A DNA stretch of 27,419 bases. It comes from a virus. The notes under the pieces were generated by a model. It worked only from the letters and a program-made list of their open reading frames with translations. It had not been told where the DNA came from and made no database searches. Numbering within the stretch: position 1 is the stretch's first letter; every line of letters begins with the position of its first letter. Shown here piece after piece: positions 1 through 7,211 of the stretch. The stretch spans positions 1-27,419 of the IMG/VR virus record IMGVR_UViG_3300036785_000996; one strand, written 5' to 3'. The translations under genes were made by a program, and so were the position numbers.

Positions 1-171
1 TACATGACCTTCGACGAGCGCGCCGGCCACATGTTCGACGGCGTGCAGCGTGGCAGCAAGGAAGACCGCCAAGCCACTCCAGATCTGCGAGGAGGTGCGT
101 TGCTGGATGCCAATCCTGTCCACGCCCTTATCTTTCGACCCAACCCGGACGCGGGGATGCAGCACCACTGA
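1..171 (+). CDS. C-terminal end of an unidentified phage protein (partial)
   Basis: The first reading frame is open from the left edge of the window to TGA at 169-171, giving at least 56 residues of a protein whose start lies outside. The piece is polar, with a short acidic stretch near its beginning and a His-rich end (MQHH). I recognise no domain. It is followed 11 bp later by another small gene on the same strand, and the genes downstream are structural, so it is probably the end of a virion or morphogenesis protein. This is inference from position only. Confidence 0.55.
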   Translation, partial: YMTFDERAGHMFDGVQRGSKEDRQATPDLRGGALLDANPVHALIFRPNPDAGMQHH

Positions 172-182
172 CGGAGAGTGCG

Positions 183-362
183 ATGCCGAGCACGAGCCCA
201 AGACAGAGGCGGTTCATGGCGAAGGCGGCCAACGACCCGAGCTTCGCCCGCGAGACCGGCATTCCCTCGAGCGTCGCGCGCGAATTCCACGCCGCCGATC
301 GTGGCGTGGGTCGCACCAGCGGCCGGAGCAAGCGTCGCAGCCGGCGGGGTCGCCGGTCCTAG
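183..362 (+). CDS. Small basic phage protein, RRFMAKAA type
   Basis: A 59-residue protein starting at ATG 183, preceded by a GGAGAG Shine-Dalgarno sequence about 5 nt upstream. The N-terminal part (SPRQRRFMAKAANDPSFA) resembles a common class of very small phage proteins that begin with a 'S-x-x-Q-R-R-F-M' motif and are found among virion genes. The last 15 residues are almost only Arg, Ser, Gly and Lys, suggesting a nucleic-acid-binding or disordered tail. The function is unknown. An overlapping longer frame that starts at GTG 178 is less likely, because that frame is better explained by the gene starting at 391. Confidence 0.65.
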   Translation: MPSTSPRQRRFMAKAANDPSFARETGIPSSVAREFHAADRGVGRTSGRSKRRSRRGRRS

Positions 363-390
363 TCTGCACCCTCGGCTGTGGAGCCCTGAA

Positions 391-687
391 ATGACCAGCG
401 TCACCAGCGACATTCCCATCCTCACCCAGGTGGCGGTCGGTCTTGCCGATGGCCTGCTCATTCCCGCCAACGCCCAGCGCAAGGGGCTCATTCTCGCCAA
501 CCCCAACGCCACCGCCATCCTCTACCTGGTGCCGCAGCCGGGGAGCGGCACCTTGGCGGCCGCCGCCAACACCGGCATCCAGCTCTCGCCTGGCGGCTTC
601 ATCCAGATGGACAATCTCAAATGTGCCTGCGCCTGGCGGGCGCTGGCCAGCGCGGCCGGGACCTGCACTGTGCTCGAGTGGGTCTAG
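391..687 (+). CDS. Small virion-type beta-rich protein
   Basis: The 98-residue product starts at ATG 391, chosen because GGAG at 380-383 sits 7 nt upstream and the frame upstream of it overlaps another gene. The sequence (IPANAQRKGLILANPNATA and onwards) has alternating hydrophobic residues and many Gly, Asn and Thr, as in small beta-sandwich decoration or fibre-base proteins of phages. No catalytic motif is visible. It lies directly before the probable tail fibre gene, three nucleotides away, which supports a structural role. The exact family is not recognised. Confidence 0.65.
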   Translation: MTSVTSDIPILTQVAVGLADGLLIPANAQRKGLILANPNATAILYLVPQPGSGTLAAAANTGIQLSPGGFIQMDNLKCACAWRALASAAGTCTVLEWV

Positions 688-690
688 TCC

Positions 691-2022
691 ATGTCCTGGC
701 CCAGCCCGCCCTATCCGTTCGGGTCCGCCACCTCGCCGGAGCCCATGTCGAGCCTCGACACGATGTTCAATCAGGTCGGGGCGATGATTGCGATCCCGTG
801 CACCGCCTCTGGCACCAACGCCATCGCGCTTTCTCCCAACGTCAATTGCCCGGCGCTCACTGGCTACAATGAGTTGGGCGGCTATCGCTTTGTGGCCGTC
901 AACACCTCCACTGGCTTAGTCACGGCGCAGTATAACGGGCTCGGCTTTCTGCCGGTCTATCACGGCGATGGCGTCACCCAGGCCGGCACCGCCGACCTGG
1001 TGATCGGCCAGCAGTACGTCTTCCGGTTCCATCAGGCCCTCAACGGCGGTGTCGGCGGGTTCTATTTCGAAAGCCCGTCGCAGCCGGTGCCGGTGTCGAC
1101 TTGGTTCACTCCTGGCGGGCGTTTGACCACCAACGCCGGAGTGCCGGTCAATTTCACCAGCGCTGCTCCCACCGGCACCATTTACTACGCTCCTTACGTC
1201 CATCCGTTCGTTCCGCTGTTCAACGGATCGACGGTGCAGATGTATCAGTTCTCCACCCCGCTCAACGATCATATCGGTCTCACCCTCAACATGAACGGCA
1301 GCGCCAGCTTTCCTTCTGGCGCGGTGTTTGACATTTTCGTCATTCTCAATGCTGGCGTGCTTACGTTGGCCGCGCTGCAATGGACCAACACCACCACCCG
1401 GGCCCTGACCCTGAGCATATTCGGCGGCTTTCTGACCAATTCAGGAGCCACCAACATGCTCATTTCTCCGGCCGGCACCCCCAGCACGGTTGCGGTGGCG
1501 GCCAACCAGGCGACGTTCCTGGGTTCGTTTTACACCAGCGCGAACGGGCTTGTGACTTGGCAGTTTCCCGGCGGCGGCGTGGCTGGAGTGTTTGGTCTCA
1601 GCAACTACTACAATAGCGTGTTGTTCACTGGATTTGTAGTGGACGGCTCCGCTCAATACACTTACTCATCAGGTACTTTCAGGCAGGCAGGTGCAGCAGC
1701 CTATAACCAGATAACCCTGCTGCAAACCAATTCCGAGCGGGCGTTGCAAGCGGTGTATTCCGCTGGAGCCGCACCGGTCGCGGTACCGGCAGCGCAGACA
1801 GGACATGGAATTGGGGTTAATGCAACAACTTCAGCTGCACTTATTTCATACCTCACCAATTTTTCCAGCGGTGTGGCGCCAGGTCAGATAAGTCACACGC
1901 ACTTGTTCCTGTCAGGCACAGGTCTGCTCACCCTCAATGCGGTGGAGCAAGGCGACGGAACGCATGCGAACGTCTTTAACTACTTTTCCAACAACAAACT
2001 TTTATTTGAGGCTTGGCTATGA
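691..2022 (+). CDS. Probable tail fibre or other surface structural protein
   Basis: The protein has 443 residues rich in Gly, Ser, Thr, Asn and aromatic residues, with long stretches of alternating hydrophobic residues and almost no charged ones. This composition is typical of beta-structured phage fibres and appendages. The N-terminal part (about 20-135, including SSLDTMFNQVGAMIAI) looks like a distinct attachment domain; the rest reads as repeated beta-sandwich material ending in an aromatic LLFEAWL. No enzymatic motif is seen. It starts 3 nt after the preceding stop and its stop overlaps the next start as ATGA, so the genes are translationally coupled. The 3' part (about 1620-2000) is less GC-rich than the 5' part, which could reflect exchange of receptor-binding modules. 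A head fibre or baseplate protein is an alternative. Confidence 0.5.
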   Translation: MSWPSPPYPFGSATSPEPMSSLDTMFNQVGAMIAIPCTASGTNAIALSPNVNCPALTGYNELGGYRFVAVNTSTGLVTAQYNGLGFLPVYHGDGVTQAGTADLVIGQQYVFRFHQALNGGVGGFYFESPSQPVPVSTWFTPGGRLTTNAGVPVNFTSAAPTGTIYYAPYVHPFVPLFNGSTVQMYQFSTPLNDHIGLTLNMNGSASFPSGAVFDIFVILNAGVLTLAALQWTNTTTRALTLSIFGGFLTNSGATNMLISPAGTPSTVAVAANQATFLGSFYTSANGLVTWQFPGGGVAGVFGLSNYYNSVLFTGFVVDGSAQYTYSSGTFRQAGAAAYNQITLLQTNSERALQAVYSAGAAPVAVPAAQTGHGIGVNATTSAALISYLTNFSSGVAPGQISHTHLFLSGTGLLTLNAVEQGDGTHANVFNYFSNNKLLFEAWL

Positions 2023-2249
2023 TCAAGAACCTGCAGGCGTTCCACGCTGCCATCGCCGCCGTCGCTCCCATCGACGGCGTGTCGGCCGACGGCAAGACCA
2101 TCTGGTTGCAGGAGAGCGCCACCGAGGCTGAAAAGGCCGCCGCCCATGCGGCCGCCGCCGCGTTCGTCGACAGCACGCCTGAAGGGCCAGTCCTGACGCC
2201 GCCGCCGCTGCAGGAACTGCCGCGCCCCAAGAGCATCCTGGAGCTTTAG
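2019..2249 (+). CDS. Small fibre-associated protein
   Basis: A 76-residue protein starting at ATG 2019 in an ATGA overlap with the preceding fibre gene; a TTG two codons upstream is possible but unnecessary. The pattern GKTIWLQESATEAEKAA followed by an Ala-rich helix resembles the small proteins that often follow tail fibre genes (XkdW-like or chaperone-like), where a short beta hairpin leads into a helix. A Pro-rich tail follows. The role as an assembly helper is inferred from position. Its stop converges with the leftward operon: the 3' ends overlap by 4 bp (2246-2249). Confidence 0.6.
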   Translation: MIKNLQAFHAAIAAVAPIDGVSADGKTIWLQESATEAEKAAAHAAAAAFVDSTPEGPVLTPPPLQELPRPKSILEL

Positions 2250-2497
2250 TTCAGCGCTCCCACGTCGGGTGCGTGCTTGGCGCAACCGTCCTCCTTGCCC
2301 ACCAGAGGAAAATACCCCCTTACGATATGCGCCACCTCGGCCCCCGGCTTGCGCGGGTCGACCAGGGGCGAGGAGGGGGTGATGCCGACAATGAACGGCG
2401 TCGGCGGGTTGAAGATGCAGACGCCCACATTGGCGCCCTGCGGGTTGTGGAAATACCTGCACGTCCCGCACTGCTTGGGGCCGATGGCGTTCTTCAC
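2246..2497 (-). CDS. Small cysteine-containing protein, last gene of leftward operon
   Basis: The 83-residue product has CGTC near the N-terminus (residues 10-13), a further Cys in GVCIF and a late GCAKH, so four or more metal-ligand candidates are spaced like a small zinc or Fe-S knuckle. The GTG start at 2497 overlaps the stop of the upstream HTH gene as GTGA, which decides the start and shows translational coupling. I do not recognise a named family, although small phage proteins with 'C-x-x-C-x-Y-F' starts are common. Its gene ends tail to tail with the rightward structural module. Confidence 0.7.
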   Translation of the reverse strand: MKNAIGPKQCGTCRYFHNPQGANVGVCIFNPPTPFIVGITPSSPLVDPRKPGAEVAHIVRGYFPLVGKEDGCAKHAPDVGALN

Positions 2498-2724
2498 GGT
2501 GCGATCCCCTGCAGGATGTGGTGCACGGACATGCCGACGGCCTTGCCGAAGGCCACCAGGGTGTGCAGATGGATGCGCTGGTTGCCGTTCTCCATCAGCG
2601 ACAGATGGGTGCGGGTGATGCGCATGCGCTTGGAGGTTTCCAACTGCGTCATGCCGGCGAGGCCGCGCAGCTCCTTCATCTGCCGGCCTATCTCGGGATA
2701 GATTTTCTCAATCCTGGTTTTCAC
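2494..2724 (-). CDS. XRE-family helix-turn-helix regulator
   Basis: The product is a 76-residue single-domain DNA-binding protein of the Cro/CI (XRE) fold. Visible elements are helix 1-2 (IGRQMKELRGLAGMTQLE), the recognition region (RMRITRTHLSLMENGNQRI) and the closing LVAFGKAVGMSVHHIL. The start was set at GTG 2724, 17 bp inside the end of the upstream ERF gene, because a GAGGTGG sequence precedes it and the domain begins there. A longer frame to 2820 only adds proline-rich shadow sequence. It lies in the operon of recombination genes, so it may control this operon or the opposing promoter at 5192-5364; this is not shown by the sequence. Confidence 0.75.
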   Translation of the reverse strand: MKTRIEKIYPEIGRQMKELRGLAGMTQLETSKRMRITRTHLSLMENGNQRIHLHTLVAFGKAVGMSVHHILQGIAP

Positions 2725-3622
2725 GCACCACCTCGCCGGTCTCGGGATTGTAAATATCGCCGGCTTCCGCGGCGGCCTCGGCGGCGGCCTCGGCCATGAG
2801 TCTGGCGTCGGCGGCGTCACGTATGGTCGCTAACTCCCTGTTTATGCCTTTCACCACCTGTTGCTCGTTGTAGGTGGCGAGAGTTTTCCAGAACAGCTCG
2901 AGCGCTGACTTGCCTTTGGCCGCTGCCGCGCGCGCTTTCTGCTCCAGCGCCATGACCTGTGGGATGGTGAGGGTGGGGTTTGATGGTGGCGGCTCTGGCT
3001 CCGGTTTGGGCTCCGGCTTAGCCTTGGGCTTCATAACATCCGGTTTTGCCTCCGGCTCCTTGACGGCATTGCTGGCACCGTCGTCATCGTGGGCGGCGGC
3101 CAGCCCGAGCGCGGCCTTGAGCGAATACCGGCTCAGATAGGTGATTGTGCTGCCGATCGCTTGGATGGCATTCTTGGACGCGCTAATGTCTGCTGGCCCC
3201 GACAGGGAGTTGCGGATCGAGTGCCCCAGTTCGTGCGAGATGATGCAGGTGACGGTGATGCGTCCTGGCTCAGTCGTGGTCTCGAACCGGTGCGATAGGC
3301 CGTGCTTGCCGAGCACCGGCGCGATGGCGCTCACCACCTCGGCCAGGTCCTCGTGCTTATAGGATGTAGTGCCAAATTTGACCGCGCGGTTCTTCACCAG
3401 CGCCGGCATTTCGGTCGAGGCCGCGGCCATCGCCTTTTCGAAAGCCTTGCGGGCCTCGTTGGCCTCCCAGCGCTCCTGCAGCACCATGAGCCGTTCCAGC
3501 ACCTCGATGGAAGCGCCGTCGCTGACTGCGCGCGCGAGAATGTCCATCGGATTCGGCGGCAGAGGCTTCAATTCAACCAATCCACTTCCAGGACCGGGAA
3601 TATAGCCATCACTCATCGTCAT
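2708..3622 (-). CDS. erf: ERF-family single-strand DNA annealing protein
   Basis: The 304-residue protein matches the ERF superfamily of phage recombinases, which anneal complementary single strands during recombination-dependent repair and replication. The core runs from about residue 25 to 185 and contains the diagnostic stretch S-x-x-N-A-I-Q-A-I-G-S-x-I-T-Y-L-S-R-Y-S-L (about 148-168) and a DDDG at 179-182. A Pro/Lys/Glu-rich linker (185-215) leads to a helical, Ala-rich C-terminal part. The start at ATG 3622 has GGAGAGG upstream and forms an ATGA overlap with the exonuclease gene. Pairing with the upstream nuclease makes a two-component exonuclease/annealase system like lambda Exo-Bet. 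Confidence 0.9.
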   Translation of the reverse strand: MTMSDGYIPGPGSGLVELKPLPPNPMDILARAVSDGASIEVLERLMVLQERWEANEARKAFEKAMAAASTEMPALVKNRAVKFGTTSYKHEDLAEVVSAIAPVLGKHGLSHRFETTTEPGRITVTCIISHELGHSIRNSLSGPADISASKNAIQAIGSTITYLSRYSLKAALGLAAAHDDDGASNAVKEPEAKPDVMKPKAKPEPKPEPEPPPSNPTLTIPQVMALEQKARAAAAKGKSALELFWKTLATYNEQQVVKGINRELATIRDAADARLMAEAAAEAAAEAGDIYNPETGEVVRENQD

Positions 3623-4413
3623 TTTTCCTCTCCTTCGCGCAATGACAGCCGACCGGCACGATCGCGGGATATTCTCACGCCATAGCCGAAGCAGCGCTTG
3701 GCCTCTGGCGGCACCAAGCTCTTGAGGATTTTCTCGGACTCCTTGGCGGCCTCGGCGGCGCCGTGCGTCTGCAGCCAGCGGTCGGCCTGCGCCGCCCACG
3801 TTCCATTGCCCTTCATGTTTATCTCAGCGAACGGCTCGATCGGCGGTGCGATCGGCGCCAGCTCGACCGGCGGCTTTCGCAAGCCCACGCACATCATGAA
3901 GTAGTCGCCGCGATCGATCATTTGATCGATGTAGGGCTGGTGGCGCTCGATGTATTCGATGATGGGTTCATTGGCGCCCATGATAACGCTCAAGGCGCAC
4001 TTATCGGCGTCCGTCACCATCATCTGCCACTGCATCTGCGGCTGATAGCGATCGATGATAATCTCCAACGGCTCGCGCCCGCCGACGTGTTTTGCCTCAA
4101 AAGGACATTTCAGTTCCGCATCCCATCCGTCCAAGGTAGCCGCCGCCCATGGATATTTCTCCGATACCGCCACGGTGCCGCGCTGGGTCAGCAGGCGCTT
4201 GTTCTTGCGCTCGAACCAATCAAGCGAGAGCTTTTCGGTGGCGGAGCCGAGTTGCACTGGCCAAACATCGTCCAAATTTTCGGGCTCTGCCTCGCCGATC
4301 ATTTCCATGTACAGCCGCAGGATGCCTTCAGCATCACCACGCATCAGCACGGCAACGCGCGAGCCGGTCAACTTACCTTCGCGCTTGGCGATCTGTTCTG
4401 CGGTCAGGCTCAT
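3619..4413 (-). CDS. YqaJ-type (lambda Exo-like) recombination exonuclease
   Basis: This is a 264-residue nuclease of the YqaJ viral recombinase family (PD-(D/E)xK fold), expected to resect double-strand DNA ends 5' to 3'. Visible active-site elements are E60 in LGSATE, D95 in ATLDGWD, the E-x-K of AELKCPF (E100, K102) and the Q-rich helix YQPQMQWQMM (123-132), all in the order usual for lambda Exo relatives. The C-terminal third is a helical extension. It overlaps the downstream ERF gene as ATGA and the upstream cysteine-rich gene by 4 bp, so the resected ends can be handed directly to the annealing protein made next to it. Confidence 0.88.
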   Translation of the reverse strand: MSLTAEQIAKREGKLTGSRVAVLMRGDAEGILRLYMEMIGEAEPENLDDVWPVQLGSATEKLSLDWFERKNKRLLTQRGTVAVSEKYPWAAATLDGWDAELKCPFEAKHVGGREPLEIIIDRYQPQMQWQMMVTDADKCALSVIMGANEPIIEYIERHQPYIDQMIDRGDYFMMCVGLRKPPVELAPIAPPIEPFAEINMKGNGTWAAQADRWLQTHGAAEAAKESEKILKSLVPPEAKRCFGYGVRISRDRAGRLSLREGEEK

Positions 4414-4856
4414 TTTTTCCCCTCCTGGGTCAGCTTACGTATGCCGCTGGCGCATGCGCGCAATTCAGTTCTCCTGCGATTGCAGGCCTCGCAGCGATAC
4501 TTGGTTCGTTTCTTCAGTTTTCTCAATTGATAGCCGCCCCCATAGGCACCGCAGTCAAAGCACCAGCAAAGGTCAGAGTGCGGAAACTTCGAGGTGTAGG
4601 GGCCGCAGGTTCCGTCCCTGCACCACTCTCCGGTGGTAAATCGTTCAAAATGGCCTTTTTCACAGCCGCAGAATTTCCACCAAGAGCCTTCCTCGGGCTC
4701 ATCGCCGCGTTCCTGCGGGTTGCCCTGATTGATGCGCTGGCGCGGATGGGTGCGCTCGTTGTGAGTGATGGTCCATTTGTGAACGTAGTGAACCTCGCAA
4801 CAAAGGTCACAATGGTAGTCGATGCAGCCGTACCACTCGCGGACAAACCAGAGCAC
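4410..4856 (-). CDS. Cysteine-rich putative zinc-binding protein
   Basis: The 148-residue product carries many cysteines in pairs: CDLCCE near residue 16, CGCEKG around 63, a CWCFDC cluster near 100 and CEACNRR near 123. The last three look like a zinc ribbon or treble clef, and the C-terminal segment is very basic, so nucleic-acid binding is plausible. The GTG start at 4856 comes 2 nt after the preceding stop without a clear Shine-Dalgarno, so a later start is possible. It lies directly before the exonuclease gene with a 4-bp overlap. A second open frame on the same strand (4523-4846) is a shadow. Function is not known. Confidence 0.65.
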   Translation of the reverse strand: MLWFVREWYGCIDYHCDLCCEVHYVHKWTITHNERTHPRQRINQGNPQERGDEPEEGSWWKFCGCEKGHFERFTTGEWCRDGTCGPYTSKFPHSDLCWCFDCGAYGGGYQLRKLKKRTKYRCEACNRRRTELRACASGIRKLTQEGKK

Positions 4857-4858
4857 GG

Positions 4859-5191
4859 TCAGACAGCATCATTGCTCTCGGGCAGTGCCACTGGCGACCC
4901 AAGTTCCAGCGGACTGCCGAGATTGGGGTTGACCTTGCCCGGCAGCACGCCGGCGTTCTGCCGCAGGTGGCGATGTACTTCAATCTCCATGCGCACGGTC
5001 TCGACCACGCCGGCGGCCAGCTTGGCGACCGCGTTGGCGCGGGTTGGATTGCTGGTGCCGGCGCGGATGCTGTCAATCTCGTCAAAGATGGCATCGCGCA
5101 GGCCGGCGCTGGTGCGCACGATCGGAACCGATGCCGGCGGGTTCGGCTTTGCCTGTCTTTTCTTGCGCGGCGTTTTGGATGTTTTGGGCAT
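4859..5191 (-). CDS. Conserved-type small phage protein, first gene of leftward operon
   Basis: The 110-residue protein has a very basic N-terminus (PKTSKTPRKKRQAKP) followed by a helical region including GLRDAIFDEIDSIRAGTSNPTRANAVAKL style sequence, which resembles small phage proteins of unknown function found beside recombination genes. ATG 5191 has AAAGGAAA 6 nt upstream. The basic tail suggests binding to DNA or RNA. As first gene after the divergent control region it is probably expressed early. No catalytic motif is seen. Confidence 0.7.
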   Translation of the reverse strand: MPKTSKTPRKKRQAKPNPPASVPIVRTSAGLRDAIFDEIDSIRAGTSNPTRANAVAKLAAGVVETVRMEIEVHRHLRQNAGVLPGKVNPNLGSPLELGSPVALPESNDAV

Positions 5192-5364
5192 GTTTGTTTC
5201 CTTTCAACAGCAAGGCGACGCGGCAGGCCGACCACCGGGGTAGGACGCGTAAGCGTTCGGCTGTTCGGAGTTGTTGGACAAACAACCCTAGCCGCGTCGA
5301 TGGTGACTTGACATTGTCGTGTGTCGTGTGTCAAGTTCTTAATCACAGTTTTCGGGAGTATCCC
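5192..5364. promoter_or_regulatory. Divergent control region with operator-like inverted repeats
   Basis: This gap separates the leftward recombination operon from the rightward HTH operon. It holds a perfect 8-bp inverted repeat, ACTTGACA (5306-5313) and TGTCAAGT (5329-5336), with 15 nt between the arms. Each arm contains TTGACA in one orientation, so each could serve as the -35 box of one of two opposed promoters covered by the same repressor. Convincing -10 boxes are not obvious. Two more small inverted repeats lie at 5270-5286 (GTTGTT-5-AACAAC) and 5245-5256 (ACGC-4-GCGT). This resembles the cro/cI switch layout, but the binding protein is not known. Confidence 0.55.
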
Positions 5365-5628
5365 ATGGAAACACCAAAGAGAGGGCAGGCGCGCGACCGC
5401 GCCTTGGCCGAGCGGCTGCGCGCCATGCGCCAGCGTTGGGGGGAGACGCAATTGACGTTCAGCCGGCATTTTCCTGTTGGGCGGCAGACCTACTGCGGCT
5501 GGGAGCGGTTCGGGGTGCCGCCCGGCCCGACTGCGCTGATGGTCAAGATGGTGCTGGCGAAGCTGGGCGAGATTCTCCACCAGCGGCGGCCGGGCAAGAA
5601 CGGCAAGCGGGAGGCGGTGTCAGAATGA
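5365..5628 (+). CDS. Small XRE/Cro-like DNA-binding protein
   Basis: The 87-residue product shows a helix-turn-helix pattern: RALAERLRAMRQRWGETQ, then FSRHFPVGRQTYCGWERFG as the probable turn and recognition helix, and a hydrophobic closing helix. The WERFG replaces the usual 'WExG' of XRE proteins. The start is ATG 5365, with CGGGAG upstream; the longer frame from 5044 is a shadow through the control region. It is the first gene facing the inverted repeats at 5306-5336 and is therefore the best candidate repressor or Cro-like protein for that switch. The ATGA at 5625 couples it to the next gene. Confidence 0.7.
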   Translation: METPKRGQARDRALAERLRAMRQRWGETQLTFSRHFPVGRQTYCGWERFGVPPGPTALMVKMVLAKLGEILHQRRPGKNGKREAVSE

Positions 5629-5990
5629 GGAAGCCGTTTCCGCCGCAGGTCGAGGCCGCGCGCATCCGTAATGGGGCGATGGGCAGCGCGTGCGATGTTG
5701 GCTATGGCGCCTTCGAATTCACCAACAAGAGCGGCAAGCGCTTGGTCGTCGTCGCGACCGATGGCGATGCTACCGGCTGGGAGCATGTCAGCGTTTCGCT
5801 CAAGCATCGGACGCCGACCTGGGAGGAGATGTGCTTCATCAAGGACCTGTTCTGGGGCCCGGAGGAAGAGGTGGTGCAGTTTCATCCGCCGCGCTCAGAA
5901 TACGTCAACTGCCACCCCCACTGCCTGCACCTGTGGCGGCATGTCGATGGCCACAAGATCCCGCCGTCAATCCTGGTAGGCCCGCGATGA
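5625..5990 (+). CDS. DUF7694-like protein
   Basis: The 121-residue protein has a pattern I associate with the phage DUF7694 family: a strand with KRLVVVATDGD, then GWEHVSVSL, TPTWEEMCFIKDLFW, EEVVQFHPP and a C-terminal YVN-HPHCLHLWR run. The family is widespread in phages and prophages next to early genes; its activity has not been established to my knowledge. The conserved His, Cys and Trp residues near the C-terminus could form a binding site. It starts in an ATGA overlap with the HTH gene and ends in another with the GcrA gene. Confidence 0.7.
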   Translation: MRKPFPPQVEAARIRNGAMGSACDVGYGAFEFTNKSGKRLVVVATDGDATGWEHVSVSLKHRTPTWEEMCFIKDLFWGPEEEVVQFHPPRSEYVNCHPHCLHLWRHVDGHKIPPSILVGPR

Positions 5991-6388
5991 AGCCGCACGG
6001 CAATCAGACCTGGACCGACCAGGAGGATGCGCAGCTCCTCGCCCTCGAGCGCCAGGGGCTCTCCGGCAGCCTGATCGGGCAGCGCCTGGGCAAGAGCAAG
6101 GCCGCGGTCATCGGCCGCTCGCATCGGCTGCGCGGCTACAAGCGCCAGGGGGTGCACACACAGGGAGTTGCGGCCATGCCACGGCAGACCAAGGTCACGG
6201 TGCGCAAGCTGTATCAGCTGGCGCCGAAGCCGGATTCGGGACGGCGCCTGATCGGCATTATTGATCTGGATCAAAATACCTGCCGCTGGCCGTTCGGCGA
6301 GCGAGCGCCGTTCCGGTTCTGCGGCGCACCGCCGGCAAGCGTGCACACGCCCTACTGCGCGCTGCACTTTCGGCTGGGCTTCAAGTGA
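5987..6388 (+). CDS. gcrA: GcrA-type cell-cycle transcription regulator
   Basis: The 133-residue protein has the GcrA architecture. An N-terminal HTH (about 8-50, TWTDQEDAQLLAL to KAAVIGRSHRLRG) is joined by a basic linker to a C-terminal segment with CRWPFG (99-104), FCG (111-113) and YCALH (123-127). In Alphaproteobacteria GcrA binds RNA polymerase sigma70 domain 2 and activates promoters that carry CcrM-methylated GANTC sites. A phage copy could redirect host polymerase or tune phage promoters to the cell cycle. It is translationally coupled (ATGA) to the upstream gene and about equal to or somewhat shorter than bacterial GcrA. Confidence 0.85.
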   Translation: MKPHGNQTWTDQEDAQLLALERQGLSGSLIGQRLGKSKAAVIGRSHRLRGYKRQGVHTQGVAAMPRQTKVTVRKLYQLAPKPDSGRRLIGIIDLDQNTCRWPFGERAPFRFCGAPPASVHTPYCALHFRLGFK

Positions 6389-6415
6389 CACTTTAACTTC
6401 CTCGAAAGGGAAAAC

Positions 6416-7027
6416 ATGAAACATCTCCTAGCTCTATTGTTACTCGTTAGCACGCCGGCTCAGGCAGAACCGAGCCATATCAAGCTCTCGCCCAGCGCCG
6501 GCACCTGGCATGTGCCGGTCGAGGTGGACGGGGCGCTGACGGCGCCGTTCATGGTCGACAGCGGCGCCGCGATCGTGGTGCTGACGGCGGACATGTACGC
6601 GCGCCTGCGCAGCCTAGGGGCGATCCGGGACGAGGACCTGCGGCCGCCGCAGTCGTTCACCATGGCGGACGGTGCGGTGCACCAGTGGCCGACCTTCATG
6701 CTGCGCTCGCTCAAGGTGGGGGGCGTCACCATCGAGAACGTGCACGGCGCCGCCAAGCCCACGTCCATGGGCTCAGCCTTGCTCGGGCAGCCGTTCCTCG
6801 AGCGGCTGAAGGCCTGGCATGTGGACAACAGCGTGCATGAGCTGGTGCTGGAGCCGCGTGAGGTACCACGGGCGGTAGCTGTGGAGCCTTATGTAGTACC
6901 GCGGATGGTGGATGCTCCAGTGGCACCGCCGCCGCCGGTGGTGATGACGGAGCGAATTGTGGTGCAGCGGCAACCGGTCGACTGGATCCCGCCCAGCTTC
7001 CAGGTCCAATTCTGGACCCGCAAATAG
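6416..7027 (+). CDS. Exported retropepsin-like aspartyl protease
   Basis: The 203-residue protein begins with a signal peptide (KHLLALLLLVSTPAQA, likely cut after residue 17). It contains a clan AA aspartic protease domain: the active-site stretch FMVDSGAAIVVLT with D48-S49-G50, a MADG flap-like region near 83-86, and the closing LLGQPFLERLKAW (122-134). Such single-domain proteases act as dimers. A Pro/Val-rich tail of about 60 residues follows. The start at ATG 6416 has a CGAAAGGGAAAA box. A periplasmic protease in a phage early region is unusual; targets may be host envelope proteins or incoming phage, but no substrate can be read from the sequence. Confidence 0.75.
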   Translation: MKHLLALLLLVSTPAQAEPSHIKLSPSAGTWHVPVEVDGALTAPFMVDSGAAIVVLTADMYARLRSLGAIRDEDLRPPQSFTMADGAVHQWPTFMLRSLKVGGVTIENVHGAAKPTSMGSALLGQPFLERLKAWHVDNSVHELVLEPREVPRAVAVEPYVVPRMVDAPVAPPPPVVMTERIVVQRQPVDWIPPSFQVQFWTRK

Positions 7028-7097
7028 TGGCAGCGTCCATGACCCAAGTCTATGGGTGGCGGCTTGACGGCGCCTTGGTCCCTGAGCGAACCTTGTC

Positions 7098-7158
7098 TTG
7101 CGCCGGTCATGCAAGCCGGAATATAAGACCAGTGCCGGGACATCGGTTAGCTACCGAT
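7098..7158 (+). promoter_or_regulatory. Candidate promoter and operator upstream of HTH gene 7212
   Basis: TTGCGC (7098-7103) and TATAAG (7122-7127) are 18 nt apart and could form a sigma70-type promoter. Fifteen nucleotides further on is a perfect inverted repeat ATCGGT-TAGCT-ACCGAT (7142-7158), placed where a repressor would block the start of transcription. The HTH gene at 7212 is the natural candidate for self-regulation. The 184-bp gap (7028-7211) holds no gene. Confidence 0.4.
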
Positions 7159-7211
7159 TGCCTGCCCTGATGGCTCACCGGCTCTTCACCGCCCTAAAGG
7201 GGGGCGTCAAA

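Noticed and set aside
3763-4530. 255-codon plus-strand frame opposite the exonuclease
   Set aside because: Shadow of the exonuclease gene, whose family motifs are clear on the minus strand.
4149-5243. 364-codon plus-strand frame
   Set aside because: Runs antisense over three minus-strand genes and the control region; it has no ribosome site or domain.
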